A DNA stretch of 64,000 nucleotides from Stigmatella erecta (GCF_900111745.1 NZ_FOIJ01000002.1:1-64000), one strand, 5' to 3'; positions 17,819 to 27,167 are shown, counted from the stretch's first letter. Translations and numbers: made by a program. The notes: a model not told the origin generated them from the sequence alone.

Positions 17819-17871
17819 CCGACACTTCAGTTGAGGGATTGAACCGACACCTGTCCGTTCCAGCCGACACC
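17819..17871. promoter_or_regulatory. Three CCGACAC direct repeats between divergent SulP and kinase genes
   Basis: CCGACAC occurs at 17819, 17844 and 17864 in the same orientation; the last two extend to CCGACACC and are spaced exactly 20 bases, two helical turns. The position between the divergent starts suggests binding sites for the regulator at 19489. I found no consensus sigma54 promoter for either gene. Confidence 0.45.
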
Positions 17872-17959
17872 GGCTCGAAGAGTGAACAACCGGCCACACT
17901 CCGCCGTGCACGCAAGCGGGGAGCGCGTTAGGACGCGCACCCCGGAGCCTGCCCACCCC

Positions 17960-19492
17960 ATGCGTCTCGTTCAGCGTCTGCTCATCTCTCACTCCTTGCT
18001 CACCGTCATCCTGCTCGGTGCCGCCGGCTTCGCCGTGGTGGCCCTGGTTCGCATGACGAGCCTCCTCACGGAGATCCGCGAGGATCATCTGGGCAAGGTG
18101 CAGGAGGAGGAGGCCGTGCACCAGGCGGCCTGGAGCGTGGAGGTCGCCGCCCGGCACGCCATCCTGGCCTGTGAACGCGATCCGAACGTCGGGCCCCAGG
18201 TGGCGCTCTCCCTGAAGAAGTCCCTGAGCCAGCTGGAGGTGCTGCTTTCCCACCACGGAGACTCCATCGAGCCGAGCATCCGGAACTCGGCGGAGGCGTT
18301 TCGCGCCTATGCACGGTACGTGAGCGAGGAGAACACCTGCACCCGCCTCTTCGAGCCCGCGCTGCGGCAGAAGCGGCTCATCTGGGACGAGACCCTCACG
18401 GATGCCTGGATCGCCATCGTGCGCTCCCTGCACCAGGTGGTCCTCAAGCGCGAGGCCGAGGCCTATGCCATTGGTGCCACGGCGATCGGCGTGGGGTCCA
18501 TCTTCGGAGTCCTCGCGATGTTCGCCGCCTGGGGCGTGGCGCGCTGGATGGCGCGGGGGGTGACGCAGCCCCTGGAGCTGCTCGCCACACAGGCCCAGCA
18601 GGTGGGCCAGGGGAACTTCGACCCCATCCAGCCGGTGGGCGGTCCGCTCGAGGTGCAGGAGCTGGCCTCCGAGCTGGAGCGGACGCGCGCGCGTCTGGCG
18701 GAGATCGATCACCTCAAGGACGCCTTCGTGGCCTCCGTGTCGCATGATCTCCGGACGCCGCTCACGCGGCTGCGGGCCGCGCTCGGGCTGATGGCGGACG
18801 GCACCACCGGTCCGCTCAATGCGCAGCAGCGGCGGGTGATCGATCTGGCGCGAAGTGCCTGCGAGCGGGAGATCCGCCTGGTGTCCGCGCTGCTCGACAT
18901 GTCCCGCGTGAAGTCCGGCAAGGCGCTGCGGCGCGAGGCGGGCTGCCTGCTGGATGACGTGCTCCTCCGGGCCATGGAGGACATGCAGGGCGAGGCCGAG
19001 GAGGCCGGGGTCCAGCTGGAGCTGGAGAAGGAGGGGCCGCTGTCCCCCGCCTCGCTCGACGCGGCCCTCATCGAGCGCGCGGTGGCCAATCTCCTGGGCA
19101 ACGCCATCCGCGTCTCCTCCCAGGGGCAGAAGGTCCGGATGCTCCGCACCGTCACTCAGGAGGGGCCTCCAGGGCACACCGCGTCCGGCACCTGGGCCCG
19201 GGTGGTGGTGCGCGACGAGGGCCCGGGAGTCCGGCCCGAGGTGCGAAACCGTCTCTTCGAGCACTTCTTCACCTCTCCGGTGGGCAATACCGCCCACCCC
19301 CCCGGCATCGGCCTGGGCCTGCCGCTGGCGCGCGAGATGATGCGCGCGCATGGCGGCGACGTGGCGTTCCTCGACGAGCCGGGCCCGGGCGCGGCCTTCG
19401 CCATCTGGATACCCCTCGAAGGCCCGGCCTCGCTCCGCTACGCTCCCGAGGCGACTCCTTCCGCGTTGCCTGCCGCCCGGAGCCCTGAATGA
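17960..19492 (+). CDS. Membrane sensor histidine kinase with HAMP linker
   Basis: 510 residues: TM1 at about 10-32, a helical periplasmic sensor (about 35-170), TM2 near 172-194, then HAMP, and HisKA/HATPase. The H-box is FVASVSHDLRTPLTRL with His262; the N-box NLLGNAI and the G boxes DEGPGV and GIGLGLPLA are intact. The layout matches GlrK/QseE-type kinases, which partner sigma54 activators. Its TGA overlaps the next ATG. The frame extends upstream to 17882, but MRLVQRLLISHSLL at 17960 begins the first membrane helix and is the likely start. Confidence 0.85.
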   Translation: MRLVQRLLISHSLLTVILLGAAGFAVVALVRMTSLLTEIREDHLGKVQEEEAVHQAAWSVEVAARHAILACERDPNVGPQVALSLKKSLSQLEVLLSHHGDSIEPSIRNSAEAFRAYARYVSEENTCTRLFEPALRQKRLIWDETLTDAWIAIVRSLHQVVLKREAEAYAIGATAIGVGSIFGVLAMFAAWGVARWMARGVTQPLELLATQAQQVGQGNFDPIQPVGGPLEVQELASELERTRARLAEIDHLKDAFVASVSHDLRTPLTRLRAALGLMADGTTGPLNAQQRRVIDLARSACEREIRLVSALLDMSRVKSGKALRREAGCLLDDVLLRAMEDMQGEAEEAGVQLELEKEGPLSPASLDAALIERAVANLLGNAIRVSSQGQKVRMLRTVTQEGPPGHTASGTWARVVVRDEGPGVRPEVRNRLFEHFFTSPVGNTAHPPGIGLGLPLAREMMRAHGGDVAFLDEPGPGAAFAIWIPLEGPASLRYAPEATPSALPAARSPE

Positions 19493-20961
19493 GCCAGTCC
19501 CCCCAGCCTCTGTCCTCTCCCGCCAACCGTGTGCTGGTGGTGGATGACGACCTCGAGCTGTGCGAGCTCATCTGCTTGCGCCTGGAGGCCCAGGGGATGC
19601 AGGTGGCGAGCGTCCCCACCGGCCAGCAGGCGCTCGAGCGGGTGGAGGCGGGCAAGGTGGATGCGATGGTGCTCGATCTCCGGCTGGGAGACGTGGATGG
19701 CCTGGAGGTGCTCGCCCAGGCCCGCGAGCGCATTCCGGAGCTACCGGTGGTCATCCTCACCGCGCACGGCACCATCGAGACCGCGGTGGAGGCCATGCGC
19801 CGGGGCGCCTATGGCTTTCTCACCAAGCCCTTCCAGGACCACGAGCTGGTGCAGAAGCTGGTGCACGCGCTCGAGCGCACGACGCTGCAACGCGAGGTGG
19901 ATGACCTGCGCCGCATCGTGGCCGGCGTTCCGCGCGAGCGGTTGCTCGGCCGGAGCCCGGCCATCACCCAGGCGCGTGCGAACATCGCCCGCGTGGCGCC
20001 CTCGGATGCCACGGTGCTGGTGCTCGGCGAGTCGGGCACGGGCAAGGAGCTGGCCGCGCGATTGCTGCACGGGCTCTCCCGCCGCGCGCATGGGCCCTTC
20101 GTGGCGGTGAACTGCGGGGCGCTGCCGCCGGAGCTGCTGGAGAGCGAGCTGTTCGGCCACGTGAAGGGGGCCTTCACCGGCGCCACCCAGTCGCGCGAGG
20201 GGCTCTTCGGGGCCGCGCGGGGTGGAACGCTCTTCCTCGACGAGGTGGGCGAGGCGCCCCCCAGCGTGCAGGTGAAGCTGCTGCGGGTGCTGCAGGAGCG
20301 GCGCTATACCCGGGTGGGTTCGAGCACCGAGGAGGAAGCGGACGTGCGGGTGGTGGCGGCCACCAACCGGGATCTCCGCGAGGAGGTGGAGCTCCGGCGC
20401 TTCCGCGAGGATCTCTACTACCGGCTCTACGTGGTGCCGATCACCATGCCGCCGTTGCGCGAGCGGCATGAGGACATTCCGCTCCTGGCACAGCTCTTCC
20501 TGGAGCGGGCCGCGGCGCACAATGGCATTCGGGTGCCGCGGCTGAGCCCGGAGGCCCTCCAGCTGCTGCGGGACTACACGTGGCCAGGCAACGTGCGCGA
20601 GCTGCTCAACGTGATGGAGGCCGCCGTCCTGCTGGCCGCCTCCGAGGAGCTGCGGGCGGAGCACCTGAGGCACCTCGTGCAGCCCTCCCCCCGCGCCACG
20701 CCGCCCGGGATGGAGGAGGCCTCACCCGGCGCCGTTTCTCCCCGGGCGTCCGAGACCGAGGCCCCGCTGCCCACCCTTCGCGAGGCGCGTGACGCGTTCG
20801 AGCGCGACTACCTGATGGAGGCCCTGCGGCGCAGCGGAGGCAACGTGAGCGCCGCGGCGCGCATGGCCGGACGCAACCGCACCGACTTCTACGAGCTGCT
20901 GCGCCGGCACGGGCTGTCGGCCTCGGACTTCAAGGACACGGGCCACGGGCGCGGAGCCTGA
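19489..20961 (+). CDS. NtrC/GlrR-type sigma54 activator response regulator
   Basis: 490 residues: receiver with Asp63 (MVLDLRLGD), AAA+ domain with GESGTGKE, a canonical GAFTGA loop at 227-232, LFLDEVGEA as Walker B, and a C-terminal Fis HTH (GGNVSAAARMAGRNRTDFYELL). It should respond to the adjacent kinase and activate sigma54 promoters; the divergent SulP gene is the obvious candidate target. It differs from the regulator at 11252 in receiver sequence and HTH, so the two modules are not simple recent duplicates. Confidence 0.9.
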   Translation: MSQSPQPLSSPANRVLVVDDDLELCELICLRLEAQGMQVASVPTGQQALERVEAGKVDAMVLDLRLGDVDGLEVLAQARERIPELPVVILTAHGTIETAVEAMRRGAYGFLTKPFQDHELVQKLVHALERTTLQREVDDLRRIVAGVPRERLLGRSPAITQARANIARVAPSDATVLVLGESGTGKELAARLLHGLSRRAHGPFVAVNCGALPPELLESELFGHVKGAFTGATQSREGLFGAARGGTLFLDEVGEAPPSVQVKLLRVLQERRYTRVGSSTEEEADVRVVAATNRDLREEVELRRFREDLYYRLYVVPITMPPLRERHEDIPLLAQLFLERAAAHNGIRVPRLSPEALQLLRDYTWPGNVRELLNVMEAAVLLAASEELRAEHLRHLVQPSPRATPPGMEEASPGAVSPRASETEAPLPTLREARDAFERDYLMEALRRSGGNVSAAARMAGRNRTDFYELLRRHGLSASDFKDTGHGRGA

Positions 20962-20975
20962 CGGCCGGCCACGCG

Positions 20976-21052
20976 TCAGCGACGCCCCCGGGCGAGAAGC
21001 GCCTCCTCCCCGCGTTCCAGGAACGCGGAGACGGTGGCCCGGCAGACGGCCA
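20976..21052 (-). pseudogene. Truncated, internally deleted copy of the excisionase-like gene
   Basis: On the minus strand the DNA reads LAVCRATVSAFLERGE, then EALLARGRR and stop. It matches the gene at 3077-3328 (LAVCRATVYAPLERGE ... LEALLARGRR) except that 17 codons covering the wing (residues LERVWVGG through ASL) are missing in frame. The last 30 bases differ from the 3077 copy at one position. Upstream the copy stops abruptly at an IS3-like sequence (21054). It lacks a start codon and cannot make a functional protein. Confidence 0.7.
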
Positions 21053-21053
21053 G

Positions 21054-21084
21054 TGGGCTTGCCCCGGTTTGGTTTGGCACTCCC
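21054..21084 (+). repeat. IS3-like terminal sequence
   Basis: TGGGCTTGCCCCGGTTTGG followed by TTTGGCACTCCC resembles IS3-family ends and the segment at 1643-1669. It directly abuts the broken excisionase copy, so an insertion or IS-mediated deletion probably caused the truncation. No transposase remains. Confidence 0.35.
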
Positions 21085-21126
21085 GCGGTTGAACCCCATC
21101 AAATGCTGGGGCACATCCGGGCTGAC

Positions 21127-21945
21127 TCATGGCTCGTCAGGCCCCCCCTCCGTTCTGGGCGTCACCCAGATGGCGCTGTGGGCCTCGGGTGCCTCCGAGG
21201 ATGCCTCCGCCGTATAGAAGTAGGCCGCGACCGCGGCTCGCCCCCGTCCCTCGGGACACGCCAGCGGGGCTGGGTGCCCATGCCAGTGGTCATCGCCATG
21301 GGCCATCACGACCAACCGATCGAGGAGCGGCGCGATTCTCGTCTCGCACCTGGAGAGATCGGCATTCCACAACTCAAGGTCGCCGCCCCAGGCGGGCTCC
21401 CAGCCGGGGTTCAGGTAGTACAGGACGGTGAGCCGCCGTAAGAGCGCGCGAAAGCGGTCGCGGTTGAAGTCCGCGTGAAGCGCCAGATGGCCCCCCCGCA
21501 GCGTGAGGTGCAGCCCGGCGCCCCGGAAATGCGGATCCGCGATGAGTCCCTGCACACCGGTGAGCGTCTCCAGAAAGTCGAGGAACGGCATGCTCGAAAA
21601 TTCCGAGAGCAGGTGCCGGAGCGCTCCGTGCACATCTTCGAAGGCCTTGCGCTGGAGCTGTCCCAGGCGCGCCGCCTGTTCCGGGTGATCACGCCGCTTC
21701 CAGTTGGCCTCGGCCGCGTCCGGGAAGACCCCTGCCAGTCCGGAGGCCAGCCGCTCTCCCAGGAAGCCATCGATGACGGCGTGGGGATAGGGCCGTGCGG
21801 CGCCGTAGGTGTCGCGATGGGCCAGAGCGAGCGCGCGGAGCGCCGTACGGGAGAGGAAGAAGCTCGGACCCAGCAACGGGCCCTCTTGGATGATCGCGAC
21901 GCTCACGGAAGCTCCCTCTGGGTGGCCAGCCTTCGATGATGCCAT
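21127..21945 (-). CDS. 2-oxoglutarate/Fe(II)-dependent oxygenase (prolyl-hydroxylase-like)
   Basis: 272 residues with the double-stranded beta-helix iron triad: LHADFN supplies the His-x-Asp, and the distal His lies in GDDHWHGHP. It is followed by GRAAVAAYFY, whose Arg should bind 2-oxoglutarate. The N-terminal PYPHAVIDGFL segment is usual for the 2OG-FeII_Oxy_3 group, which includes prolyl hydroxylases and sporulation-type Tpa1 relatives. It probably hydroxylates a protein or small molecule in the cytoplasm. The ATG at 21945 is used; a GTG two codons earlier is possible. It is likely monocistronic. Confidence 0.8.
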   Translation of the reverse strand: MASSKAGHPEGASVSVAIIQEGPLLGPSFFLSRTALRALALAHRDTYGAARPYPHAVIDGFLGERLASGLAGVFPDAAEANWKRRDHPEQAARLGQLQRKAFEDVHGALRHLLSEFSSMPFLDFLETLTGVQGLIADPHFRGAGLHLTLRGGHLALHADFNRDRFRALLRRLTVLYYLNPGWEPAWGGDLELWNADLSRCETRIAPLLDRLVVMAHGDDHWHGHPAPLACPEGRGRAAVAAYFYTAEASSEAPEAHSAIWVTPRTEGGPDEP

Positions 21946-21999
21946 GAGCACCTGGCTCGTGGCGCTGCACCTGGAGCTTCGCCCTCGTGGGTTGAGCCC

Positions 22000-24309
22000 T
22001 CACGGGGCAGCGCTTGTCCGGGACAGCCGGACGAGCTGGTAGCCCTTGCCTCCGGGCCCGAAGCCCTGGGCATTCTCGAGCTGGAGGACCAGCAGCCCCG
22101 AAGGCAGCTCGAAGTAGACGTCGGCACGGACATTCTCGTTGGGGTCCAGGCGGGTGTAGCTGCGCAGCTCCTGCCAGTCGATTCCATCGAGACTGCCCCA
22201 GACATGCGCGCTCACCTCGCTGGGAGGATAGATGTCTCCTCCCGGCTCACGGGAGATCCCGGCCACGAAGCCTCCCTCCTTCAGGGCGTAGGTGGAATAG
22301 GCGGGACCGCTGAGCTGGGCCAGCTCGGCATAGGTTCCATCGGGCGAGAGCTGGGCCATGTGCGGCCGCTGCGGCAAATAGGAAATGTCCTGCCCGAAGA
22401 GCAGCCTGCCATCGTCGAGCACCACCGCGTCGACCACGCATCCCTCCTGTCCCCCGAGGAGGAGCACCCACGAGCGGCCTGCGTCCGCGGAGCGGTAGAT
22501 CCCTGACTGACGGGTGGTATCGCCGAAGAAGGCCCATAAGGCATGACGGACCGGGTCCGCCGTCAGCCCGTGGCCATGGCGGTGGCCGGTGAAGGTTTGC
22601 CGCACCTGCCAGGTGAGGCCCCCATCCTCGCTGGCATACAACCGGATGGGAGTGTCCTGGCCAGTGAAGGACTGGTACTCGAGGAAGTACACGGTGCCAT
22701 CGAGCTCCGCGATGCTGTGGGGCGTGAGCATGCGGTAGTTGCCGAGGGAGAGCACCTCGCTCCAGGAGGTGCCACCATCCGCGGAACGGGAGAGGAACTG
22801 GAGGCCGTCGCGGCTGGTGTTGGCCAGCAGTGTGCCGTCTGCCAGCGCGGACATGACTCGAAAGGAACCCCCGAGCGGGTGCTTCGCCTTGAAGCTCCAC
22901 GTCAGGGCGCCATCCGTGCTCGCATAGAGACGGCTGGACGCGTCATCCAACCTCAGTGCATACGCCGTCCCCGATGGTGCGACCGCCAGCAGGCGATGCG
23001 AGGTGTTGGTGTGCACCACCTCCAGCCCGGGCTGGGGTGGGCTCTCCTGCCGGGTGAAGAAGGTGATGGCGGCCGAGCCTCCCGTGGCCGCGTCGGGCGC
23101 CTCGCCGTAGATGCACGGCACGCGCGCGGACGAGGCGGGCAGGCGCTCGGGAGCCGCAGGATAGCCGCGGAAGCGGGGGGTGCTCTCCAACATCTGGACG
23201 GGGCCAAAGCGTCCCTCCGAAAGCACACGCGCAGTGAGCGTGTAATCCGTGTTCGGAGCGACGACGGTGTTGCTGAAGACCACCAACTCCTTGCCTACCA
23301 GCGTGACGGCTGGCTGCAAGGCCCAGTTGCTTTGGCCATCCAGGAGGGTGGGAGGACCGAACGCCTGGCCGTCAAAAGCCCGGTAGAACAGCCGTTCGGA
23401 GACGTCCTTGTAGACGAGGTGCATCTGTCCCTCGCCAGGCGATACCGCGCTGAGCGCCGCCCCATGGTAGATGCCCTCGGGAAAGGCCTGTTGCTCCGGT
23501 TGCCAGGAGTCCACCGGCGCCGAGTCCAGGCGGACCCGGAACCACGCCGGGGACACGCCATGGTGTCCATAGACGAAGAGCAGCCGGTCTCCCAGGTGCA
23601 GAAGCCGGCCGCCGCCTCGCATGGGGAGCTGGGCCAGCGAAGGTTGAGGCTGGAAGGTGAGGCCCTCGTCCTCGCTCACCGAGGTGACGGCGGTGTGGGT
23701 GCCGTCCGGCTCGAGGAGAAAAGCCTGCACCCACAGCCGGCCTTGTGAGTCCCGGGCAATCTCCGCTCGTGTATAGCCGGTGGAGTCCAAGGCCGAGTCA
23801 AAGACGCGGACGGCGGGAGACGGGAGCCAGTTCCGGGTGCTCGCCTCATAACGCCACCACTGAAAGAAGACATCATGGCGGGGGGAGCCCCTGAGGGAAG
23901 GGCCCTCGTAGGAGTAGACCAGCGCCACGTCCATGCCCACGGGGAGCAGGTCCGCCGTGTCGCGGTGGGCCGGATCATCCTGGATGGGGACGGTGTAGCG
24001 CCACGTCTGGCCCTCGTCCTCGCTGCGGAAGAGCCCCAGCCCATGTCCCTGCTGCCCATCCTGTTGGATCGCCATCAGCCAGATGGGAGCCCCTTCAGGA
24101 GGGGCAAGCCGCACCACGTGCCGTTGGGCTGGAAGCGTCAGGGCATTGCCACCCCCGATGGGCGCGATGGGCTGCGAGGCGTGGAGGCTCGCCGTGAAGA
24201 GCAGGCACCAAAGCAGTGTGGCGCGTTGAAGTGTTGCCCGGCCTCCCGATGCTCTATCTTCTGGATGCCAAAACACAGCAGGAACTGGGAAATGCGCAGT
24301 CAAAGGCAT
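22000..24309 (-). CDS. Exported Asp-box (sialidase-like) beta-propeller protein
   Basis: 769 residues. A hydrophobic N-terminal segment (ATLLWCLLFTASLHAS) follows about 35 residues, suggesting a signal peptide with a long n-region or a downstream true start. At least six Asp-box motifs are visible: SEDEGQTW, SEDEGLTF, STDGALTW, SADGGTSW, SEDGGLTW and SADAGRSW, spread over two propellers. Asp-boxes are shared by sialidases and non-enzymatic propellers; no sialidase arginine triad (FRIP motif) is seen, so an enzyme role is not supported. AAGGAA precedes the ATG at 24309. Confidence 0.75.
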   Translation of the reverse strand: MPLTAHFPVPAVFWHPEDRASGGRATLQRATLLWCLLFTASLHASQPIAPIGGGNALTLPAQRHVVRLAPPEGAPIWLMAIQQDGQQGHGLGLFRSEDEGQTWRYTVPIQDDPAHRDTADLLPVGMDVALVYSYEGPSLRGSPRHDVFFQWWRYEASTRNWLPSPAVRVFDSALDSTGYTRAEIARDSQGRLWVQAFLLEPDGTHTAVTSVSEDEGLTFQPQPSLAQLPMRGGGRLLHLGDRLLFVYGHHGVSPAWFRVRLDSAPVDSWQPEQQAFPEGIYHGAALSAVSPGEGQMHLVYKDVSERLFYRAFDGQAFGPPTLLDGQSNWALQPAVTLVGKELVVFSNTVVAPNTDYTLTARVLSEGRFGPVQMLESTPRFRGYPAAPERLPASSARVPCIYGEAPDAATGGSAAITFFTRQESPPQPGLEVVHTNTSHRLLAVAPSGTAYALRLDDASSRLYASTDGALTWSFKAKHPLGGSFRVMSALADGTLLANTSRDGLQFLSRSADGGTSWSEVLSLGNYRMLTPHSIAELDGTVYFLEYQSFTGQDTPIRLYASEDGGLTWQVRQTFTGHRHGHGLTADPVRHALWAFFGDTTRQSGIYRSADAGRSWVLLLGGQEGCVVDAVVLDDGRLLFGQDISYLPQRPHMAQLSPDGTYAELAQLSGPAYSTYALKEGGFVAGISREPGGDIYPPSEVSAHVWGSLDGIDWQELRSYTRLDPNENVRADVYFELPSGLLVLQLENAQGFGPGGKGYQLVRLSRTSAAP

Positions 24310-24575
24310 CGTGAGGTTCCTTGCACTGGGGAGGGGGCAAATGGCTCCCATCAGATAGGGCTTCTGCGCACTATGCGAAACCCTACCCTTTGGTATGGCT
24401 TTCCAGCCGCCGGGGAAGCCTGGACCTGAGGTCTACCCCACTGTCACCTCCCGAGCAGCGTTCCCCAGGCTGCGATACCGGCCGCCAGCGGGTCCATTTT
24501 GTCCACTACGGCCCGGGGCTCCCTCCCTAGAGTTCCGGGCATGACGCCCCCCCGCGTCCTCACGAGGCCATCGCC

Positions 24576-24977
24576 ATGACGCAGCCCACCGCCAGCTCCG
24601 CCCCGACCTTCTACCCCATGCTGCGCTACAAGGACGCGCCCGCCGCCATCCGCTGGCTCGCGGCCGCCTTCGGCTTCCAGGAGCACCTGGTGGTCCCCGG
24701 CCCCAACGGCACCGTGGCCCACGCCGAGCTGCGCTTCGGCACGGGCATCTTCATGATGGGAAGCCAGAAGGATGACATCTACGGCAACGCGGGCATGGCC
24801 CCCTATGTCTACGTGAGCGACATCGATGCCCACTGCGCCCGGGCCCGGGCCGCGGGGGCCGGCATCGTGAAGGAGCCCTTCAACACCGACTATGGCTCGC
24901 GGGATTACGCGGCGCGCGATTGCGAGGGCCACGTCTGGAGCTTCGGCACCTACCGCCCCGCGCCGGACTCCCGCTGA
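24576..24977 (+). CDS. VOC (glyoxalase/bleomycin-resistance) family protein
   Basis: 133 residues with two beta-alpha-beta-beta-beta units: FYPMLRYKDAPAAIRWLAAAFGF opens the first, and VYVSDIDAHCARARAAGAGIV the second, ending in DCEGHVWSFGTY. The E/H metal positions are plausible (AHAELRFG; EGHVW). Members bind antibiotics or act as small isomerases or dioxygenases; the substrate cannot be told here. It is cytoplasmic and alone; the next gene begins about 100 bases later with a signal peptide. Confidence 0.8.
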   Translation: MTQPTASSAPTFYPMLRYKDAPAAIRWLAAAFGFQEHLVVPGPNGTVAHAELRFGTGIFMMGSQKDDIYGNAGMAPYVYVSDIDAHCARARAAGAGIVKEPFNTDYGSRDYAARDCEGHVWSFGTYRPAPDSR

Positions 24978-25075
24978 CCTATACTCTGTGTGAAACAACG
25001 CGCGTCGAGCCCCCTGTGGGCACGGACCGCGCCTCTCGCCCCCCACCCTGCTGCCTTCCCCGGAGTCACCCCGCC

Positions 25076-27133
25076 ATGCTGGGAACCTGCCGCCTCACCT
25101 TGCTGGGACTGGTCCTGTGGACTGCCACCCCGGCGTTCGCCGCCCCCTCCTGGGGCACCTTCAAGAAAGAGCGCTGCACGGACTCGGGACGGCGCCAGTA
25201 CGCGGCCCAGCTCCTGAACATCCCGTCCGGCACCTCGTGGGAGAGCGCCTGCCAGACCACCCCCGCCTTCGTGGGCAACTACGCCTTCCGGCAGCCCACC
25301 CGCTGCGTGAACAAGGGCGTCTCGGGCATGTGGGGCGAGTTCGAGGTGGATGACACCACGTGCAACCCGGTGACGGAGTGCACCTCCGCCCCGCCCTCCG
25401 GCACCTTCACCAAGACGGGCAACACCGGCGCGGTGAGCTGCGAGGCCTACTGCGCCAACCGGGATGCCGCCTGGGGCACGCGCGGCGCGTGTGTGAAGGG
25501 AGTGGTGACGAGCGGCCCCCACGCGGGCGCGTGCCTGGCCTGCAATGACGTGGCCGCCGACCAGGGCGACACCGGCGTCACCTGCTACTGCAAGGCCCCC
25601 GCGAAAGGCTTCGCGGACCTGCACGCGCACCCGTTCGCCCACCTGGCCTTCGGAGGCCAGGCCTTCTTCGGCAAGTCCTTCGGCACGCTGGCCACCGCCC
25701 TGCCCTGGTGCGACAGCGTCCACGGCCCCGGGGGCACCCGGGACTCCTTCGGCACCCTCATGGCCACCCTGGGCTATGGCACCGGCGGCGTGGGCCACAA
25801 GGTGGGCGGCAACCCCCAGTTCGACGGCTGGCCGCGCTGGAACAGCTTCACCCACCAGTCCATGTATGAGGACTGGCTCTACCGCGCCGTGCAGGGCGGC
25901 CTGCGGCTGGTGGTGGCGCTGGCCGTCAACAACCAGGACATCTTCGCCTTCCCCATCTATGCCGCGAAGGCCCCGGGCCGCACCGGCGAGGACATGGAGG
26001 CGGTGGACCTGCAGCTCGACGAGGCCTACCGCATGCAGAGCCACATCGACGCGAAGGCGGGCGGCGCGGGCCTCGGCTGGTTCCGCATCGTGAAGACGCC
26101 CGCCGAGGCGCGCACCGTCATCGCCCAGGGCAAGCTCGCCGTGGTGCTGGGCGCCGAGGTGGACTACCTCTTCGACTGCCGCCGCAACGGCACGTGCACG
26201 GCCGCCCACGTCGAGGCGCGGCTGGAGCACTACCACTCCCGCGGCCTGCGCCACCTGTTCCCCGTCCACTTCAAGCAGAACGCGTTCGCCGGCCCCGCGC
26301 TCACCAACCTCGTCACCGAGGGGGACTCGCGAGGCTGTGCCCAGGAGGGCTACGAGTACCAGCGGGACATCGCCCAGCCGCCCATCTGCGGCGCCCAGGG
26401 GCTCACGGACCTGGGCCGCACGCTGGTGCGCGGGATGATGCGCCGGAAGATGCTCATCGACATCGACCACATGTCCAAGCGGGCCTTCGATGACACGCTG
26501 GCCATGGTGGAGCCCTACGGCTACCCGGTGGTGAGTGGCCACACCACGCTGTTCGAGACGGCCCACGGCGGCAAGCGCCACGAGGGCAGCCTCAAGGCCG
26601 AGCAGCTCCAGCGCATCCGCAACGTGGGCGGCATGGTGTCGCTCATCCTCGACCAGGGCAGCCGCGACGAGGTGCCCACCTGGCGCGGCGCGGGCCAGCC
26701 CGTGGTGGAGCACCAGTGCGGCGGCACCTCCCAGAGCTGGGCCCAGGCCTACCTCTACCTGACGAAGGAGCTGGGCGGCCGGCCTGTGGGCCTCGGCTCG
26801 GACTTCAACGGGCTCGCGGGCCTGCCGGGCCCCCGCTTTGGCGCCGAGGCCTGCCATGGCGGCAGCTCCGCCGCGCAGGTGGCCCGCACGCGCTACCCGC
26901 TGAGCATCGCCGTGGAGAACAGCCCCGCGAAGCTGGAGCGCAGCGTGGTGGGCGCCAAGACGTTCGACATCAACGAGGACGGCCTGGCCCACACGGGCAT
27001 GCTGCCGGACTTCGTCGCGGACCTGCGCCGCCAGGGCTTGCGCCACCAGGACCTGGAGCCCCTGCTGAACTCCGCCGAGGGCTACCTCCAGGTGTGGGAG
27101 CGCGCCGAGACCGTGGGCGCCCGGGTGCCCTGA
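25076..27133 (+). CDS. Exported M19 (renal-type) dipeptidase with Cys-rich N-domain
   Basis: 685 residues. The signal peptide is LTLLGLVLWTATPAFA. Residues about 20-175 form a Cys-rich module with paired repeats (CTDSGRRQYAAQLL, CNPVTECTSAPPSGTF) unlike standard M19 enzymes. The amidohydrolase domain then shows FADLHAH (His183/His185, where M19 usually has His-x-Asp), VLGAEVDYL for the bridging Glu, LIDIDHMS, VSGHTT and GLGSDFNG. It should hydrolyse dipeptides or similar amides outside the cell or in the periplasm. At 685 residues it is much longer than typical M19 enzymes (about 330-400), because of the N-domain and insertions. Confidence 0.82.
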   Translation: MLGTCRLTLLGLVLWTATPAFAAPSWGTFKKERCTDSGRRQYAAQLLNIPSGTSWESACQTTPAFVGNYAFRQPTRCVNKGVSGMWGEFEVDDTTCNPVTECTSAPPSGTFTKTGNTGAVSCEAYCANRDAAWGTRGACVKGVVTSGPHAGACLACNDVAADQGDTGVTCYCKAPAKGFADLHAHPFAHLAFGGQAFFGKSFGTLATALPWCDSVHGPGGTRDSFGTLMATLGYGTGGVGHKVGGNPQFDGWPRWNSFTHQSMYEDWLYRAVQGGLRLVVALAVNNQDIFAFPIYAAKAPGRTGEDMEAVDLQLDEAYRMQSHIDAKAGGAGLGWFRIVKTPAEARTVIAQGKLAVVLGAEVDYLFDCRRNGTCTAAHVEARLEHYHSRGLRHLFPVHFKQNAFAGPALTNLVTEGDSRGCAQEGYEYQRDIAQPPICGAQGLTDLGRTLVRGMMRRKMLIDIDHMSKRAFDDTLAMVEPYGYPVVSGHTTLFETAHGGKRHEGSLKAEQLQRIRNVGGMVSLILDQGSRDEVPTWRGAGQPVVEHQCGGTSQSWAQAYLYLTKELGGRPVGLGSDFNGLAGLPGPRFGAEACHGGSSAAQVARTRYPLSIAVENSPAKLERSVVGAKTFDINEDGLAHTGMLPDFVADLRRQGLRHQDLEPLLNSAEGYLQVWERAETVGARVP

Positions 27134-27167
27134 GGCCTCCGGGCCCGCTTCTTCCGGACCGGCGCGC

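Noticed and set aside
22000-24309. Asp-box protein as a sialidase
   Set aside because: Asp-boxes alone are structural; the N-terminal Arg motif and catalytic Tyr/Glu pattern of sialidases were not found.
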